Assembly (NCBI GenBank): GCA_963786395.1
Contig: CAWAZD010000010.1
Coordinates: 1-64,000, forward strand
Direction: 5' to 3'
DNA from: Fen-1301 sp963786395
Lineage (GTDB): Bacteria; Bacteroidota; Ignavibacteria; Ignavibacteriales; Ignavibacteriaceae
Length of the DNA stretch: 64,000 bases
The position numbers and the translations under genes were made by a program. A model generated the notes under the pieces. The model saw only the letters and a program-made list of their open reading frames with translations, was not told the origin of the DNA and searched no databases. This document shows, piece after piece, positions 46,596 through 55,625 of the stretch. How positions within the stretch are numbered: position 1 is the stretch's first letter; the number at the start of each line of letters is the position of its first letter.

Positions 46596-48398
46596 TTATA
46601 AAATATTAGTAATTACCGGAGCATTATAAATTTGATCTATCTGCTCCCGATACTTTTCCGCAAGGAATTTTCTTTTTACCTTCATGGTTGGGGTTAATTC
46701 ACCTGTTTCCACAGACCAGATATCAGGTACAAGAGCAATCTTTTTAACCTGTTCAACGTGCCCGAATCTTTTATTATGTTTCTGGACCTCTTTCCATATT
46801 CTATTTTTAACTTCATCTGAGTGGACAATTGCTTCAGGAGTTTTTAATGGGAGGTTCTTTTTTTCTGCCCATATCCTGATGAAATCGAATCTTGGTTGAA
46901 TTAAGGCAGCAGTGAATTTCCTGTTATCACCTACAATCATGATATGCTCAATGAAAAATGATTCCTTCATTTTATTTTCAATAGGCTGCGGGGCAACAAA
47001 CTTACCGCCGCTTGTTTTGAATATGTCAGTCAATCTGCCGTTTATTATCAGGAAACCGCCTTTAACGATTCCTCCAGTGTCACCTGTATGGAACCAACCA
47101 TCAGAATCAATGGCATGTAAAGTTGCCTCAGGATTGCGGAAATAGCCCAGCATAATATTCGGTCCTTTAGCAAGGATCTCATCATCAGTTGAAATTTTAA
47201 TTGATACACCGGGAATAGGTGTGCCGGTTGTACCAATGAAATAGCCACCTTTTTCAAATCTATTACATGTAAGTACAGGCGAAGTTTCAGTTAGTCCATA
47301 TCCCTCGATTACCGGAATACCGGCTGCAGTAAAGATTCTTGCAAGACGAGGCTGGAGAGCGGCAGAACCGCTAACGATTCCTTTTACATCACCGCCTAAA
47401 GCTTGCTGCCATTTAACAAAAACAATTTTCCTTGCAAAGAACAATCGTAGATTATAAAACCAGTTGTTATTTCCTCTTAGGTTATAATGGAGAGCAAGGT
47501 TAACAGCCCATCCGAAAATAGCCAGTTTTACAAAACTCAATTCACGTCCGGCAGCCATTATTTTTTCAAAGACTTTTTCCAGGAGGCGTGGGACAGTAAC
47601 AAAGAAATTAGGTTTAATTTCTTTTATGTTCTCACCGATAGTATCTATGCTTTGCGGGTAATATATTTCTGCACCTATAAGCATATAAAAATAGACGCAT
47701 GATTTTTCAAATATATGGCAAAGGGGAAGGAAACTGATTGTTTTTTTGTATAGACGGACCGGGAAAATCTGAGCCAATGTATGGACATTACTCATAATAT
47801 TATTATGAGAAAGCATTACGCCTTTAGGAATACCTGTAGTGCCGGAAGTATAGATGATAGTGGCGATATCACTTTCTTTAACGTCATTGATTCTTTGATT
47901 TAATTCTTGATGGTTGATTTCATCTGCCAAATCCAACAATTCTGACCAGTGACGGTTGTTGTCAATTTTATCAAATGTAAAGACATCTTTTATTTGAGCC
48001 GTCGTGTGTTTTCTTACATTCTTTACTTTTGATAAGATCTCTTTATCCTCAACGAATACAAGTTTAATATTAGCATCATCAAAAACGAAACTATAATTAT
48101 CTTCACTATTATTTGGATAGAGGGGTACTAATATTGCTCCAACCTGCAAAACTGATAAGTCGATGAAATTCCACTCTACCCGATTTTTTGAGATAAGTCC
48201 AACAGTATCTCCCGGTTCGATACCGAGTTTAATGAAAGCCAGACTAAGTTTATCAATGGTTTCTTTTACTTCAAGTGTGCTGTAACTTCTCCATGTCCCG
48301 GTTACTTTATCAGAAATTGCAGCATTTTTGGGAGAGTTTTTCAACTGGTGAGGTATTAAATCAGTTATTCTGTTCCGTTCAAGTTTCGGGAGTACCAA
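46596..48398 (-). CDS. fadD: long-chain acyl-CoA synthetase
   Basis: A 600-residue AMP-forming ligase that activates fatty acids for the downstream enzymes. The ATP loop is IIYTSGTTGIPKGV (181-194). VIEGYGLTETSPVL, GWFHTGDTGG and the C-terminal Lys region (ELTPTMKVKRKFL) are all present. It is the first gene of the minus-strand cluster, 14 bp before fadN. The size and the LCHIFEKSCVYFYM stretch fit the FAA1/AcsM-like large form. Confidence 0.92.
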   Translation of the reverse strand: MVLPKLERNRITDLIPHQLKNSPKNAAISDKVTGTWRSYSTLEVKETIDKLSLAFIKLGIEPGDTVGLISKNRVEWNFIDLSVLQVGAILVPLYPNNSEDNYSFVFDDANIKLVFVEDKEILSKVKNVRKHTTAQIKDVFTFDKIDNNRHWSELLDLADEINHQELNQRINDVKESDIATIIYTSGTTGIPKGVMLSHNNIMSNVHTLAQIFPVRLYKKTISFLPLCHIFEKSCVYFYMLIGAEIYYPQSIDTIGENIKEIKPNFFVTVPRLLEKVFEKIMAAGRELSFVKLAIFGWAVNLALHYNLRGNNNWFYNLRLFFARKIVFVKWQQALGGDVKGIVSGSAALQPRLARIFTAAGIPVIEGYGLTETSPVLTCNRFEKGGYFIGTTGTPIPGVSIKISTDDEILAKGPNIMLGYFRNPEATLHAIDSDGWFHTGDTGGIVKGGFLIINGRLTDIFKTSGGKFVAPQPIENKMKESFFIEHIMIVGDNRKFTAALIQPRFDFIRIWAEKKNLPLKTPEAIVHSDEVKNRIWKEVQKHNKRFGHVEQVKKIALVPDIWSVETGELTPTMKVKRKFLAEKYREQIDQIYNAPVITNIL

Positions 48399-48544
48399 AT
48401 TTTTATTCCGTGTAAATTCCTGAAATAGAAAGTCTTACGGCAAATATCACAAATGTGCATCAATTGATATGTACATACATCACGTTGTGATATTGTGCAT
48501 CTGGTCGGGTATTACAGACATTGAGAGTGGACATTGACGATGAT

Positions 48545-48647
48545 GGAGTACTGGATTGATGGAGTACTGGATTGATGGAGTACTGGATTGATGGAGTACT
48601 GGATTGATGGAGTACTGGATTGATGGAATGTTGGATTGTTGGATTGG
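48545..48647 (+). repeat. 16-bp tandem array
   Basis: Five exact copies of GGAGTACTGGATTGAT (48545-48624) and then degenerate units (GGAATGTTGGATTG). The array is the first part of a composite module that continues to about 48754. Confidence 0.85.
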
Positions 48648-48688
48648 AAGAAATATGCTGCATGGATGATATAAATTTAATTGTTTTA

Positions 48689-48750
48689 ATGCCATAAATG
48701 GCATAAGTAATTATAATTTTATTTCATTTACCCAGTCCTAAAGGACTGGG
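48689..48750 (+). repeat. composite repeat module, palindromic parts, copy 1
   Basis: ATGCCATAAATGGCAT (48689-48704) is a perfect palindrome. CCCAGTCCTAAAGGACTGGG (48731-48750) is another, preceded by CATTTA. The same two parts, in the same order and spacing class, occur at 62626-62687, also after a GGATTGATGGA-type array. Confidence 0.75.
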
Positions 48751-48768
48751 CTAGATACTTCAAATGAA

Positions 48769-51700
48769 TTAGTCGGGTTCAGAATGAGTATTAGTGGAGT
48801 GCATTAAGCGGGAGAGATTCTCAGCCTGCATGAGGAAGGTTTCTATTTTAGCTTCAGTATTTTGAGGGAAAACATTTCCATCTGATTCAATCGTAAGGAA
48901 CGGAATACTCATTCTGTTCTTATATCTTGAATGAAGTTTATAAGAGGGGTCATGAAGTTTCTTCGCATAGATTTTATTTTCAATTGTCATTTCAGGAATG
49001 CAAACTGCTTCTGAGAAACGGGTTGGCATGCACCCGAAGGGGCCAATATTTATTATACCGCAGTATTTTTCAATTGACTCATGCAAAGCTGTACCTAAAG
49101 TAAGACCCGGTTCGCCTTTGATTTCAGTGGGGATAATATGTCTGCTGTGTTTAAGCAGGGACTCAATATCAGTGCGTGAATATTTATAATATCCTGATTT
49201 CGCTAGTATTTTCTTAATCCGGTATTCAGCATATTTCATATAATATTCTCTGATTAACCGTTCAAATTTCTTTTTGAATGAAGTATCCGGTTCAAGAAGT
49301 TTTTTTGACATGAGGTAATCAATATAAAAAAGCCATTCGGTCAGATAGGCATTTTTAAGGATAAAACCTTTTTCAGCTAATTGTTTGTTGAGAAACTTAT
49401 GAGAAAAATGATCCCTTCGAACAAATATTTCTCCGACCATAGCAATATATTTTGCATGGCTGATTTTCTTTTTAGCGGGAATATTAGAGTGTATATTTTT
49501 TGCAATGGTTTTCAATTCGGTGAAAACATTATCAGGAGATTTCTCCAGAACACCAGTTAGTCTTTTAATTTCATTATTAAATATATTAAGACCTTCATCC
49601 GGATTAACAGCATGAGCCATGATACCGGATCTTATATCATCGAGAACATCCGCTGCAAGAAGGGTTTGGACGGCTCTTAGGGCAAAATTTGGACCAAGCC
49701 CAGCAAGTCCATCCTCATTCATTACAGTAAGGATAGTTGTGTTTTTATATTTTTTCTGTTTAATCATACTTCTCAGAAGAACCGGATACTGACCAAGACG
49801 GCAATTCCCGGCACCCTGAATCAGAAATAATACTATGAAGCTATTTTTATCCCAACGATTTTCAATGAAGTCAATTAATGATCCTGCTAGCAGAATCAGC
49901 GGGAGGCATTCTTTCCCTGTAGTATTAGAACGACCATATTTTAGTATATCATTATTGCCTTCAGGCAGAGCCTGAGCATTAAATCCCTGGCTTCTCATAC
50001 CTGCGGCAAAAAGTTCAGAACTCAGATCACCCATAGATGGAATAAGAATGACGACCCGTTTATCGGACAAAGGAACCTTTTCACCATCGGAAGAAATAAA
50101 AAAAGTATTGTTATTAGAAGACAGAATAGATGCGGGGACAAAATCATCTATTATTATTAATTCTTTCTTGTGAATCTTTTTGTAATTCTGAATTATATCC
50201 AGAGCTGCATCAATACGAGTGTTTATACCGGCATCAGCAGTATGTCCGTCAAGTTCGAGTGTTAAGGATGGTTTTGAACCCATGATCGATCTGAACTGTG
50301 GAATTGTCATTGAATCGGGTGCGCATGAGAAGTTAGAAATATAGGTGGCGAATAACTGCGGATGCCGCTGTACAATCCTTGCAGCTTTTAATATTTTTTT
50401 TGAGGCTTCCCAGAACTGATCTTCCTCATGAATTTCCATCCGGTAGTCAAATATATCAAAGGGGAGGGCATAGACACCACGCGAAGCAAACTTTTGCGGG
50501 ATTCCTTTATTAGCCAACCCGGTAAAAGAATTGTAAGATCTTCCGAAAATCACCATTGCTATTGTATTAGGATTATTATCTAACATCTTCAGGAACTCTT
50601 CACCGGTAGCAAACATTTCTTTCTGAAATTCTTCCTGCATACGTACAGCAAAATTGTAAGCTTCTTTAATCTTGTCAGTATTCTGTATTCCAATATGCTG
50701 AGCGATACTAATAAAATTATCTTCCTGAGTATTGAATCCTTTTGCAAAATTCAAAATAGGAGCAATTAGTTGTCCGTTAAAATTGTAATCCTTAAATGCC
50801 TGTTTAAGGAACAAAGGTTCTTCACTCACAAAAGCACAGCAGGAGTTAAAATCCATTCTGACTTGTTCAGAGTCTTTAACATACATCTCAAGTATCTGTG
50901 GAATAAAATAATAATCCGGATTCTTATTTATAAGGTTCTGGAACAGACCTATTGACAGCTGGCACGGATAGCAAAATGAAGTAAGCTCTCTTTGAAGAGA
51001 ATCTTTTTCAGGGATATCAGACAGGACTATTTTTAATCCGAGCTTGGTGAAAAAATTATAATATAATGGGTAAAGATTATGAGTATGGAAAGACTGGTTC
51101 AATCCAATAGTTAAGGAATGATCGGGTAATTGAACCGGTCTGGCATATTTTTCAAACATCAGCCGCCGGCGTATATTGATATAATCAAATTGAGTGGCAT
51201 CAAAATTTTCGCTATAGACCATATTGTAATATTTATTACAAGCGCCTCCGAAGGGATAGTTCTTACCAAGAACATTTATAATATTGACAGAACATTTCCT
51301 ATCACATTTTTCTTTGGTACCCCTGCAAATAAAGGGATTTTTATAAAGGACATTCCGTTCAGACAGATCCTTAAGAGAATATTCTTTCTTAATGGTTAAG
51401 CCGAGGTCAAGTTTATTGTTTACTTCAAGCGCGACACCGTAAGCCCCCATGAGACCGGGTTCCGGAGGAACTATTATTTCAGATCCTGTTAAAGCTGCCA
51501 TTGCTATGGGAATTGCTTTGTTGTAGCAGACTCCGCCCTGCATAAATATTTTATTGCCTGACTTGCGGGGACCCTTAACACGATTAATATAATTCAGACA
51601 GATAGAATAAACCAATCCCGCAGTGATATCTTCAATAGGAATATTTTCATGCAAAGCTGTTTTAATATCAGAGCTAATGAAAGTTGAGCACTGGTCGCTG

Positions 51701-53109
51701 AAATTGGGAGGATGGTTTGCCTTCATAGCGATAGGCTCAATTTCAGAAACCTGAATGCCAAATGTTTCTGAAACAGTTTCTTCAATAAAAGATCCTGTTC
51801 CTGCAGAGCAGGCTTCATTCATGGCATAGTCCGCGGGTACTTTATTAACAATAAAAGTATATTTCGCATCCTGTCCACCGATCTCATAAATGGTATCGAC
51901 ATCGGGATCAAAATTAACAGCTGATGTAGCATGAGCAATAATTTCATTTATAATATCACTGGTGAGAGCATGCAGACCAGCGATATGTCTTCCGGAGCCG
52001 GTTGTGCCGAGACCGGTAATAGTAATATTCTGTGGGATTTGTTTTAGAAGTTCAGTATAACATTCTCTTGCTGCTTTAATTGGATTTCCGTGGGTATATA
52101 AATAAACTTTTCCGATTATAGATTTATCCTTACGTCGGACGATAACGGCTTTAGTAGTTGTGGATCCGACATCAAGACCCAGTACACATTCATCTCCGTC
52201 TTCCGCAATTCCGGAAACGGATTCACAGAACTTTACTTTGTTTATAAATTCTTTTAAGGGAGGATGAAAAACAAATGAGCTTTTTTTCTTAATATACAAA
52301 TCATTAAAATCGGTGAAAGGTATGGCATTATTATTCAATCCATAGATAGCAGCACCCAGAGCTTCAAAATAGGGAGCTTCATCTGGGATGATAATATTCA
52401 ATGATTTTTTACGGAGGAATTCCATAACCAGATTATTTAATGTAACCCCGCCTGTTAAAAGAATATTTCCATTTCTTACAGTATCAACCAGTTCCTCTAT
52501 CTTATCAGCCAACATAAGGGCAAGACCTGAAGCAACTTCACTTTTTGATGTTCCTTTATTCAAGGCATGAGTACAATCAGATTTACAGAAAACGGAACAT
52601 CTTCCGGATACTTTAAAAGGTTCAGCATCCCGGGCTAAATTTAATACATCATCGAGTTCAATATCCATTCTTTTAATCTGCTGAAGAAAAAATTCACCGG
52701 TACCGGATGCGCACTGATTTTTTGCAATCAAGCGGGCAATCTTGTTATCATCATCCAGCGTATAAACCATAAAAGTTTCAGCACCCAGGCTAGCAATAGC
52801 TTTGATCGTTTTGTTTTTATGTTCTCTTGAAGCAAGATTATTTAGCATATGTGCGAATGCAAGTTCGACAGCTTCAGGTTCAGGAATTGCGGTAAGGTTA
52901 ACTAAATTCCTAAATTTTCTACCAGTAACAATAGCCGGGTCTTTATCAGGGTTAAACTTTTTAAATAAATCGGAGAAGATAGATTGGGGGGCGCCATTAT
53001 GAGAAGCCGATAAAACATCGGCAATACGGAGAATTCCGTCATTATCCTTTGAAACTTTTACAAAAGATATTGTTGCAGCACCGATACATATTCCGACAGA
53101 TTTCTTCAT
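48769..53109 (-). CDS. acyl-CoA dehydratase activase-type protein (BadF/HgdC-like, two ASKHA domains, DUF2229-like)
   Basis: A 1446-residue protein. Residues 3-260 are a first ASKHA ATPase domain with NQCASGTGEFF (Cys133), the position of the interface [4Fe-4S] ligand in HgdC. Cys171 and Cys175 follow. A second ASKHA domain starts at 310 (LGLDVGSTTTKAVIV), with NEACSAGTGSFIEE (Cys434) and SDQCSTF (Cys474). The rest (about 580-1446) carries Cys-rich stretches such as RGTKEKCDRKCSVN and CYPCQLSIG. It resembles the DUF2229/HgdB-like portion of activase-related proteins. The family uses ATP to inject an electron into radical 2-hydroxyacyl-CoA dehydratases or benzoyl-CoA reductase. No separate dehydratase subunits lie next to it. 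Confidence 0.88.
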   Translation of the reverse strand: MKKSVGICIGAATISFVKVSKDNDGILRIADVLSASHNGAPQSIFSDLFKKFNPDKDPAIVTGRKFRNLVNLTAIPEPEAVELAFAHMLNNLASREHKNKTIKAIASLGAETFMVYTLDDDNKIARLIAKNQCASGTGEFFLQQIKRMDIELDDVLNLARDAEPFKVSGRCSVFCKSDCTHALNKGTSKSEVASGLALMLADKIEELVDTVRNGNILLTGGVTLNNLVMEFLRKKSLNIIIPDEAPYFEALGAAIYGLNNNAIPFTDFNDLYIKKKSSFVFHPPLKEFINKVKFCESVSGIAEDGDECVLGLDVGSTTTKAVIVRRKDKSIIGKVYLYTHGNPIKAARECYTELLKQIPQNITITGLGTTGSGRHIAGLHALTSDIINEIIAHATSAVNFDPDVDTIYEIGGQDAKYTFIVNKVPADYAMNEACSAGTGSFIEETVSETFGIQVSEIEPIAMKANHPPNFSDQCSTFISSDIKTALHENIPIEDITAGLVYSICLNYINRVKGPRKSGNKIFMQGGVCYNKAIPIAMAALTGSEIIVPPEPGLMGAYGVALEVNNKLDLGLTIKKEYSLKDLSERNVLYKNPFICRGTKEKCDRKCSVNIINVLGKNYPFGGACNKYYNMVYSENFDATQFDYINIRRRLMFEKYARPVQLPDHSLTIGLNQSFHTHNLYPLYYNFFTKLGLKIVLSDIPEKDSLQRELTSFCYPCQLSIGLFQNLINKNPDYYFIPQILEMYVKDSEQVRMDFNSCCAFVSEEPLFLKQAFKDYNFNGQLIAPILNFAKGFNTQEDNFISIAQHIGIQNTDKIKEAYNFAVRMQEEFQKEMFATGEEFLKMLDNNPNTIAMVIFGRSYNSFTGLANKGIPQKFASRGVYALPFDIFDYRMEIHEEDQFWEASKKILKAARIVQRHPQLFATYISNFSCAPDSMTIPQFRSIMGSKPSLTLELDGHTADAGINTRIDAALDIIQNYKKIHKKELIIIDDFVPASILSSNNNTFFISSDGEKVPLSDKRVVILIPSMGDLSSELFAAGMRSQGFNAQALPEGNNDILKYGRSNTTGKECLPLILLAGSLIDFIENRWDKNSFIVLFLIQGAGNCRLGQYPVLLRSMIKQKKYKNTTILTVMNEDGLAGLGPNFALRAVQTLLAADVLDDIRSGIMAHAVNPDEGLNIFNNEIKRLTGVLEKSPDNVFTELKTIAKNIHSNIPAKKKISHAKYIAMVGEIFVRRDHFSHKFLNKQLAEKGFILKNAYLTEWLFYIDYLMSKKLLEPDTSFKKKFERLIREYYMKYAEYRIKKILAKSGYYKYSRTDIESLLKHSRHIIPTEIKGEPGLTLGTALHESIEKYCGIINIGPFGCMPTRFSEAVCIPEMTIENKIYAKKLHDPSYKLHSRYKNRMSIPFLTIESDGNVFPQNTEAKIETFLMQAENLSRLMHSTNTHSEPD

Positions 53110-53435
53110 TATAGTTACATGAAATGAATCGTAAAGTTATCAAAATTTGAGCTGAATTACATGCTGAAATTGCAATATAATTAGAAAGTAATTTTAGTGA
53201 AGATAAACACGGAGTGATAAAACCGGTTATTAATTGGCGATATAATCAGTATAATATTTAGATGATAAGAATAACTCATAAGTCGTAGCGTTTATTTAAT
53301 AACAATATGATCACCGGAAAGAAAGAAATACGTGCATGGATTCCAGCCCCACCGGGTCGGGACAGGCTCTCCGCTGGAATTAAGATAATTAAAGTTTACT
53401 TAGGTATAGATATTAGCAATGTAGAGGAATAAATA
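53110..53435. other. 326-bp gap with one degenerate REP
   Basis: Contains GGATTCCAGC ... GCTGGAAT (53338-53380) around a GGGTCGGGAC-type insert. No gene is visible. It separates divergently transcribed genes, so promoters for both should be here. Confidence 0.45.
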
Positions 53436-55625
53436 GTGCCTAAAAATAAAAACGGGAATGGTTTGTATATTCAGTTATACAGCATTCATGGACTTATAAG
53501 AGGGCAAAACCTTGAACTTGGTCGTGATGCAGATACCGGGGGGCAGACAAAATATGTTGTTGAACTTGGAAACGCATTAAGTTCACATCCCCAAGTTGAC
53601 AAAGTTGAACTTATTACAAGGTGGATAAACGACAGAAGTGTTTCTTCTGATTATTCAAGGCAGGTAGAAAAAATAAATGAAAAGTTCAGCATAATAAGAA
53701 TGAAATGCGGGGGTTCAAAATATATAAGAAAAGAATTATTATGGGGACACCTTGCAGAATTTGTAGATAATAGTATCAAATATATTAAGGTGGGGAAAAG
53801 AGTTCCCGATATAATTCACAGCCATTATCCTGATGCAGGATATGTCGGAATAGAATTGTCGTCGTTCTTTGGGCTTCCTTTGATTTATACCGGGCATTCA
53901 ATGGGAAGGAGTAAATTGAGTAAATTATTGAAAGATGGTTTACCTCATGAGGAAATTGAAAAACGATATAAGATCAGCCACCGTATCGAAATGGAGGAGA
54001 GAATAATTCTAATGGCTGACCTGATAATCACAAGTACAAAACAGGAGATTGACAAACAATATGGTGAATATACAAACAGCGCTAAATCCAAAATAGTAGT
54101 AATTCCTCCAGGAGTAGATCTTGAAATATTTCATCCACCGACTGAACCTTTTAACGCAGATGAAGAAGCTATTGAGATTATAAATAAAATAAGAAATAAG
54201 TTCCTTAAGTTTTTTATGCAAATTGATAAGCCATTGATACTTACGCTGTGCAGGGCAGACAAAAGGAAAAATATATCCGGGCTAATTACAGCATACGGGG
54301 AAGACCGGGAGCTAAGGGAAATAGCAAACCTGGCTATATTTGCCGGTATCAGGGAAGACATACAGACTATGCCAGATAATGAAAAAGAAGTGCTTACAGA
54401 AATTCTTCTGTTGATGGATAAATATAATCTTTACGGCAAAATGGCAATTCCCAAACGCCATGACACAAAATTGGAAGTACCAGAATTGTACAGAATTGCA
54501 GCGGGGAACAAGGGTGTTTTTATTAATGCAGCGTTGACAGAACCATTTGGATTAACCCTTATTGAAGCAGCGGCTTCCGGTGTTCCAGTGGTTTCCACTA
54601 ATGATGGGGGACCGAAGGATATAATTGATAATTGTAAAAATGGTATTCTGGTTGATGTAACCGATCCCGGGAATATTGCAGAAGCAATTAAAAAAATACT
54701 TAAGGATGAAAGTGCATGGAATAATTTTGCGGAGAATGGATTAAAGAACGTAAAAAAATATTATACGTGGGAAGCGCATATTAATAAGTACCTTAAGGAG
54801 TTAGAAATATATATGGCAAAACATGAAACAGAAGATAAACCGGCTTTCATACCGTTTGGCGAAAAGGTTATGGGTATAAATAAACTTGTTGTAACTGACA
54901 TAGACAATACACTTATTGGAGATGACGATGCTTTGAACAGATTTGATACACTAATACAAAATGTTCAGGACAAAGTAGGGTTTGCTGTGGCAACCGGGAG
55001 GACAGTAGATTCAGCCATAGAAGTATTAAAAATGAAAAATGTGCATCTTCCTATTGTGCTCCTTACTTCGGTTGGTACAGAAATTTATTATAACTACCAG
55101 GGGGAATTATTTTATTCAAAAGGATGGGATGCGCACCTTGGGTATCAGTGGAACAGAAAATTGATTGTAGATCTTTTGTCAAAGTTTGACTTTTTAACAT
55201 CCCAGGAAGAGGAAACACAGAAAAAATATAAGATTAGTTACTTCATAGATGAAGATCCGGAGAAAATTAAAATAGTGAAGGATTTACTTTTACAGAAAAG
55301 AATAAAGGCTAAGGTGATTTTCAGTCATGAACATCTTCTTGACATACTTCCTTACCGGGCATCTAAGGGAAAGGCGATCAGGTATCTTGCATATATATGG
55401 AATATACCATTCGAGAATATTCTTGTGGCGGGGGATTCAGGGAATGATATAGAAATGCTGAAAGGTGAATTGCCGGCAGTAGTTGTCGGGAATTATGCTC
55501 CTGAACTTGAAGATCTCAGGGGGACAAAACGTGTGTATTTTGCACATAATAATTATGCTGATGGAATTATAGAGGGTATTGAACATTACAGCTTTTTGGA
55601 AGACAAAAGGAACCCAAATGATTAA
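53436..55625 (+). CDS. sucrose-phosphate synthase with C-terminal sucrose-phosphatase-like HAD domain
   Basis: A 729-residue fusion. The GT4 glycosyltransferase part (about 5-470) has LYSIHGLIRGQNLELGRDADTGGQTKYV and EPFGLTLIEAAASGVPVVST (E-x7-E, near 369). The HAD part starts at about 484 with VVTDIDNTLIGDDD (nucleophile Asp488, Asp490) and ends with AGDSGNDIEML. This is the bidomainal SPS-SPP type seen in cyanobacteria and some bacteria: it would make sucrose-6-phosphate from UDP/ADP-glucose and fructose-6-phosphate, then dephosphorylate it. Whether the phosphatase half is active is uncertain. GTG start with AGAGGA 8 nt before. Confidence 0.88.
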   Translation: MPKNKNGNGLYIQLYSIHGLIRGQNLELGRDADTGGQTKYVVELGNALSSHPQVDKVELITRWINDRSVSSDYSRQVEKINEKFSIIRMKCGGSKYIRKELLWGHLAEFVDNSIKYIKVGKRVPDIIHSHYPDAGYVGIELSSFFGLPLIYTGHSMGRSKLSKLLKDGLPHEEIEKRYKISHRIEMEERIILMADLIITSTKQEIDKQYGEYTNSAKSKIVVIPPGVDLEIFHPPTEPFNADEEAIEIINKIRNKFLKFFMQIDKPLILTLCRADKRKNISGLITAYGEDRELREIANLAIFAGIREDIQTMPDNEKEVLTEILLLMDKYNLYGKMAIPKRHDTKLEVPELYRIAAGNKGVFINAALTEPFGLTLIEAAASGVPVVSTNDGGPKDIIDNCKNGILVDVTDPGNIAEAIKKILKDESAWNNFAENGLKNVKKYYTWEAHINKYLKELEIYMAKHETEDKPAFIPFGEKVMGINKLVVTDIDNTLIGDDDALNRFDTLIQNVQDKVGFAVATGRTVDSAIEVLKMKNVHLPIVLLTSVGTEIYYNYQGELFYSKGWDAHLGYQWNRKLIVDLLSKFDFLTSQEEETQKKYKISYFIDEDPEKIKIVKDLLLQKRIKAKVIFSHEHLLDILPYRASKGKAIRYLAYIWNIPFENILVAGDSGNDIEMLKGELPAVVVGNYAPELEDLRGTKRVYFAHNNYADGIIEGIEHYSFLEDKRNPND

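Noticed and set aside
48545..48647. Possible CRISPR array
   Set aside because: Units are contiguous 16-mers without spacers; no cas genes nearby.
48460..48704. Open frames reading repeated PSIQYSINPVLHQS on the minus strand
   Set aside because: They are translations of the 16-bp tandem array, not genes; frames stay open because the repeat lacks stops.
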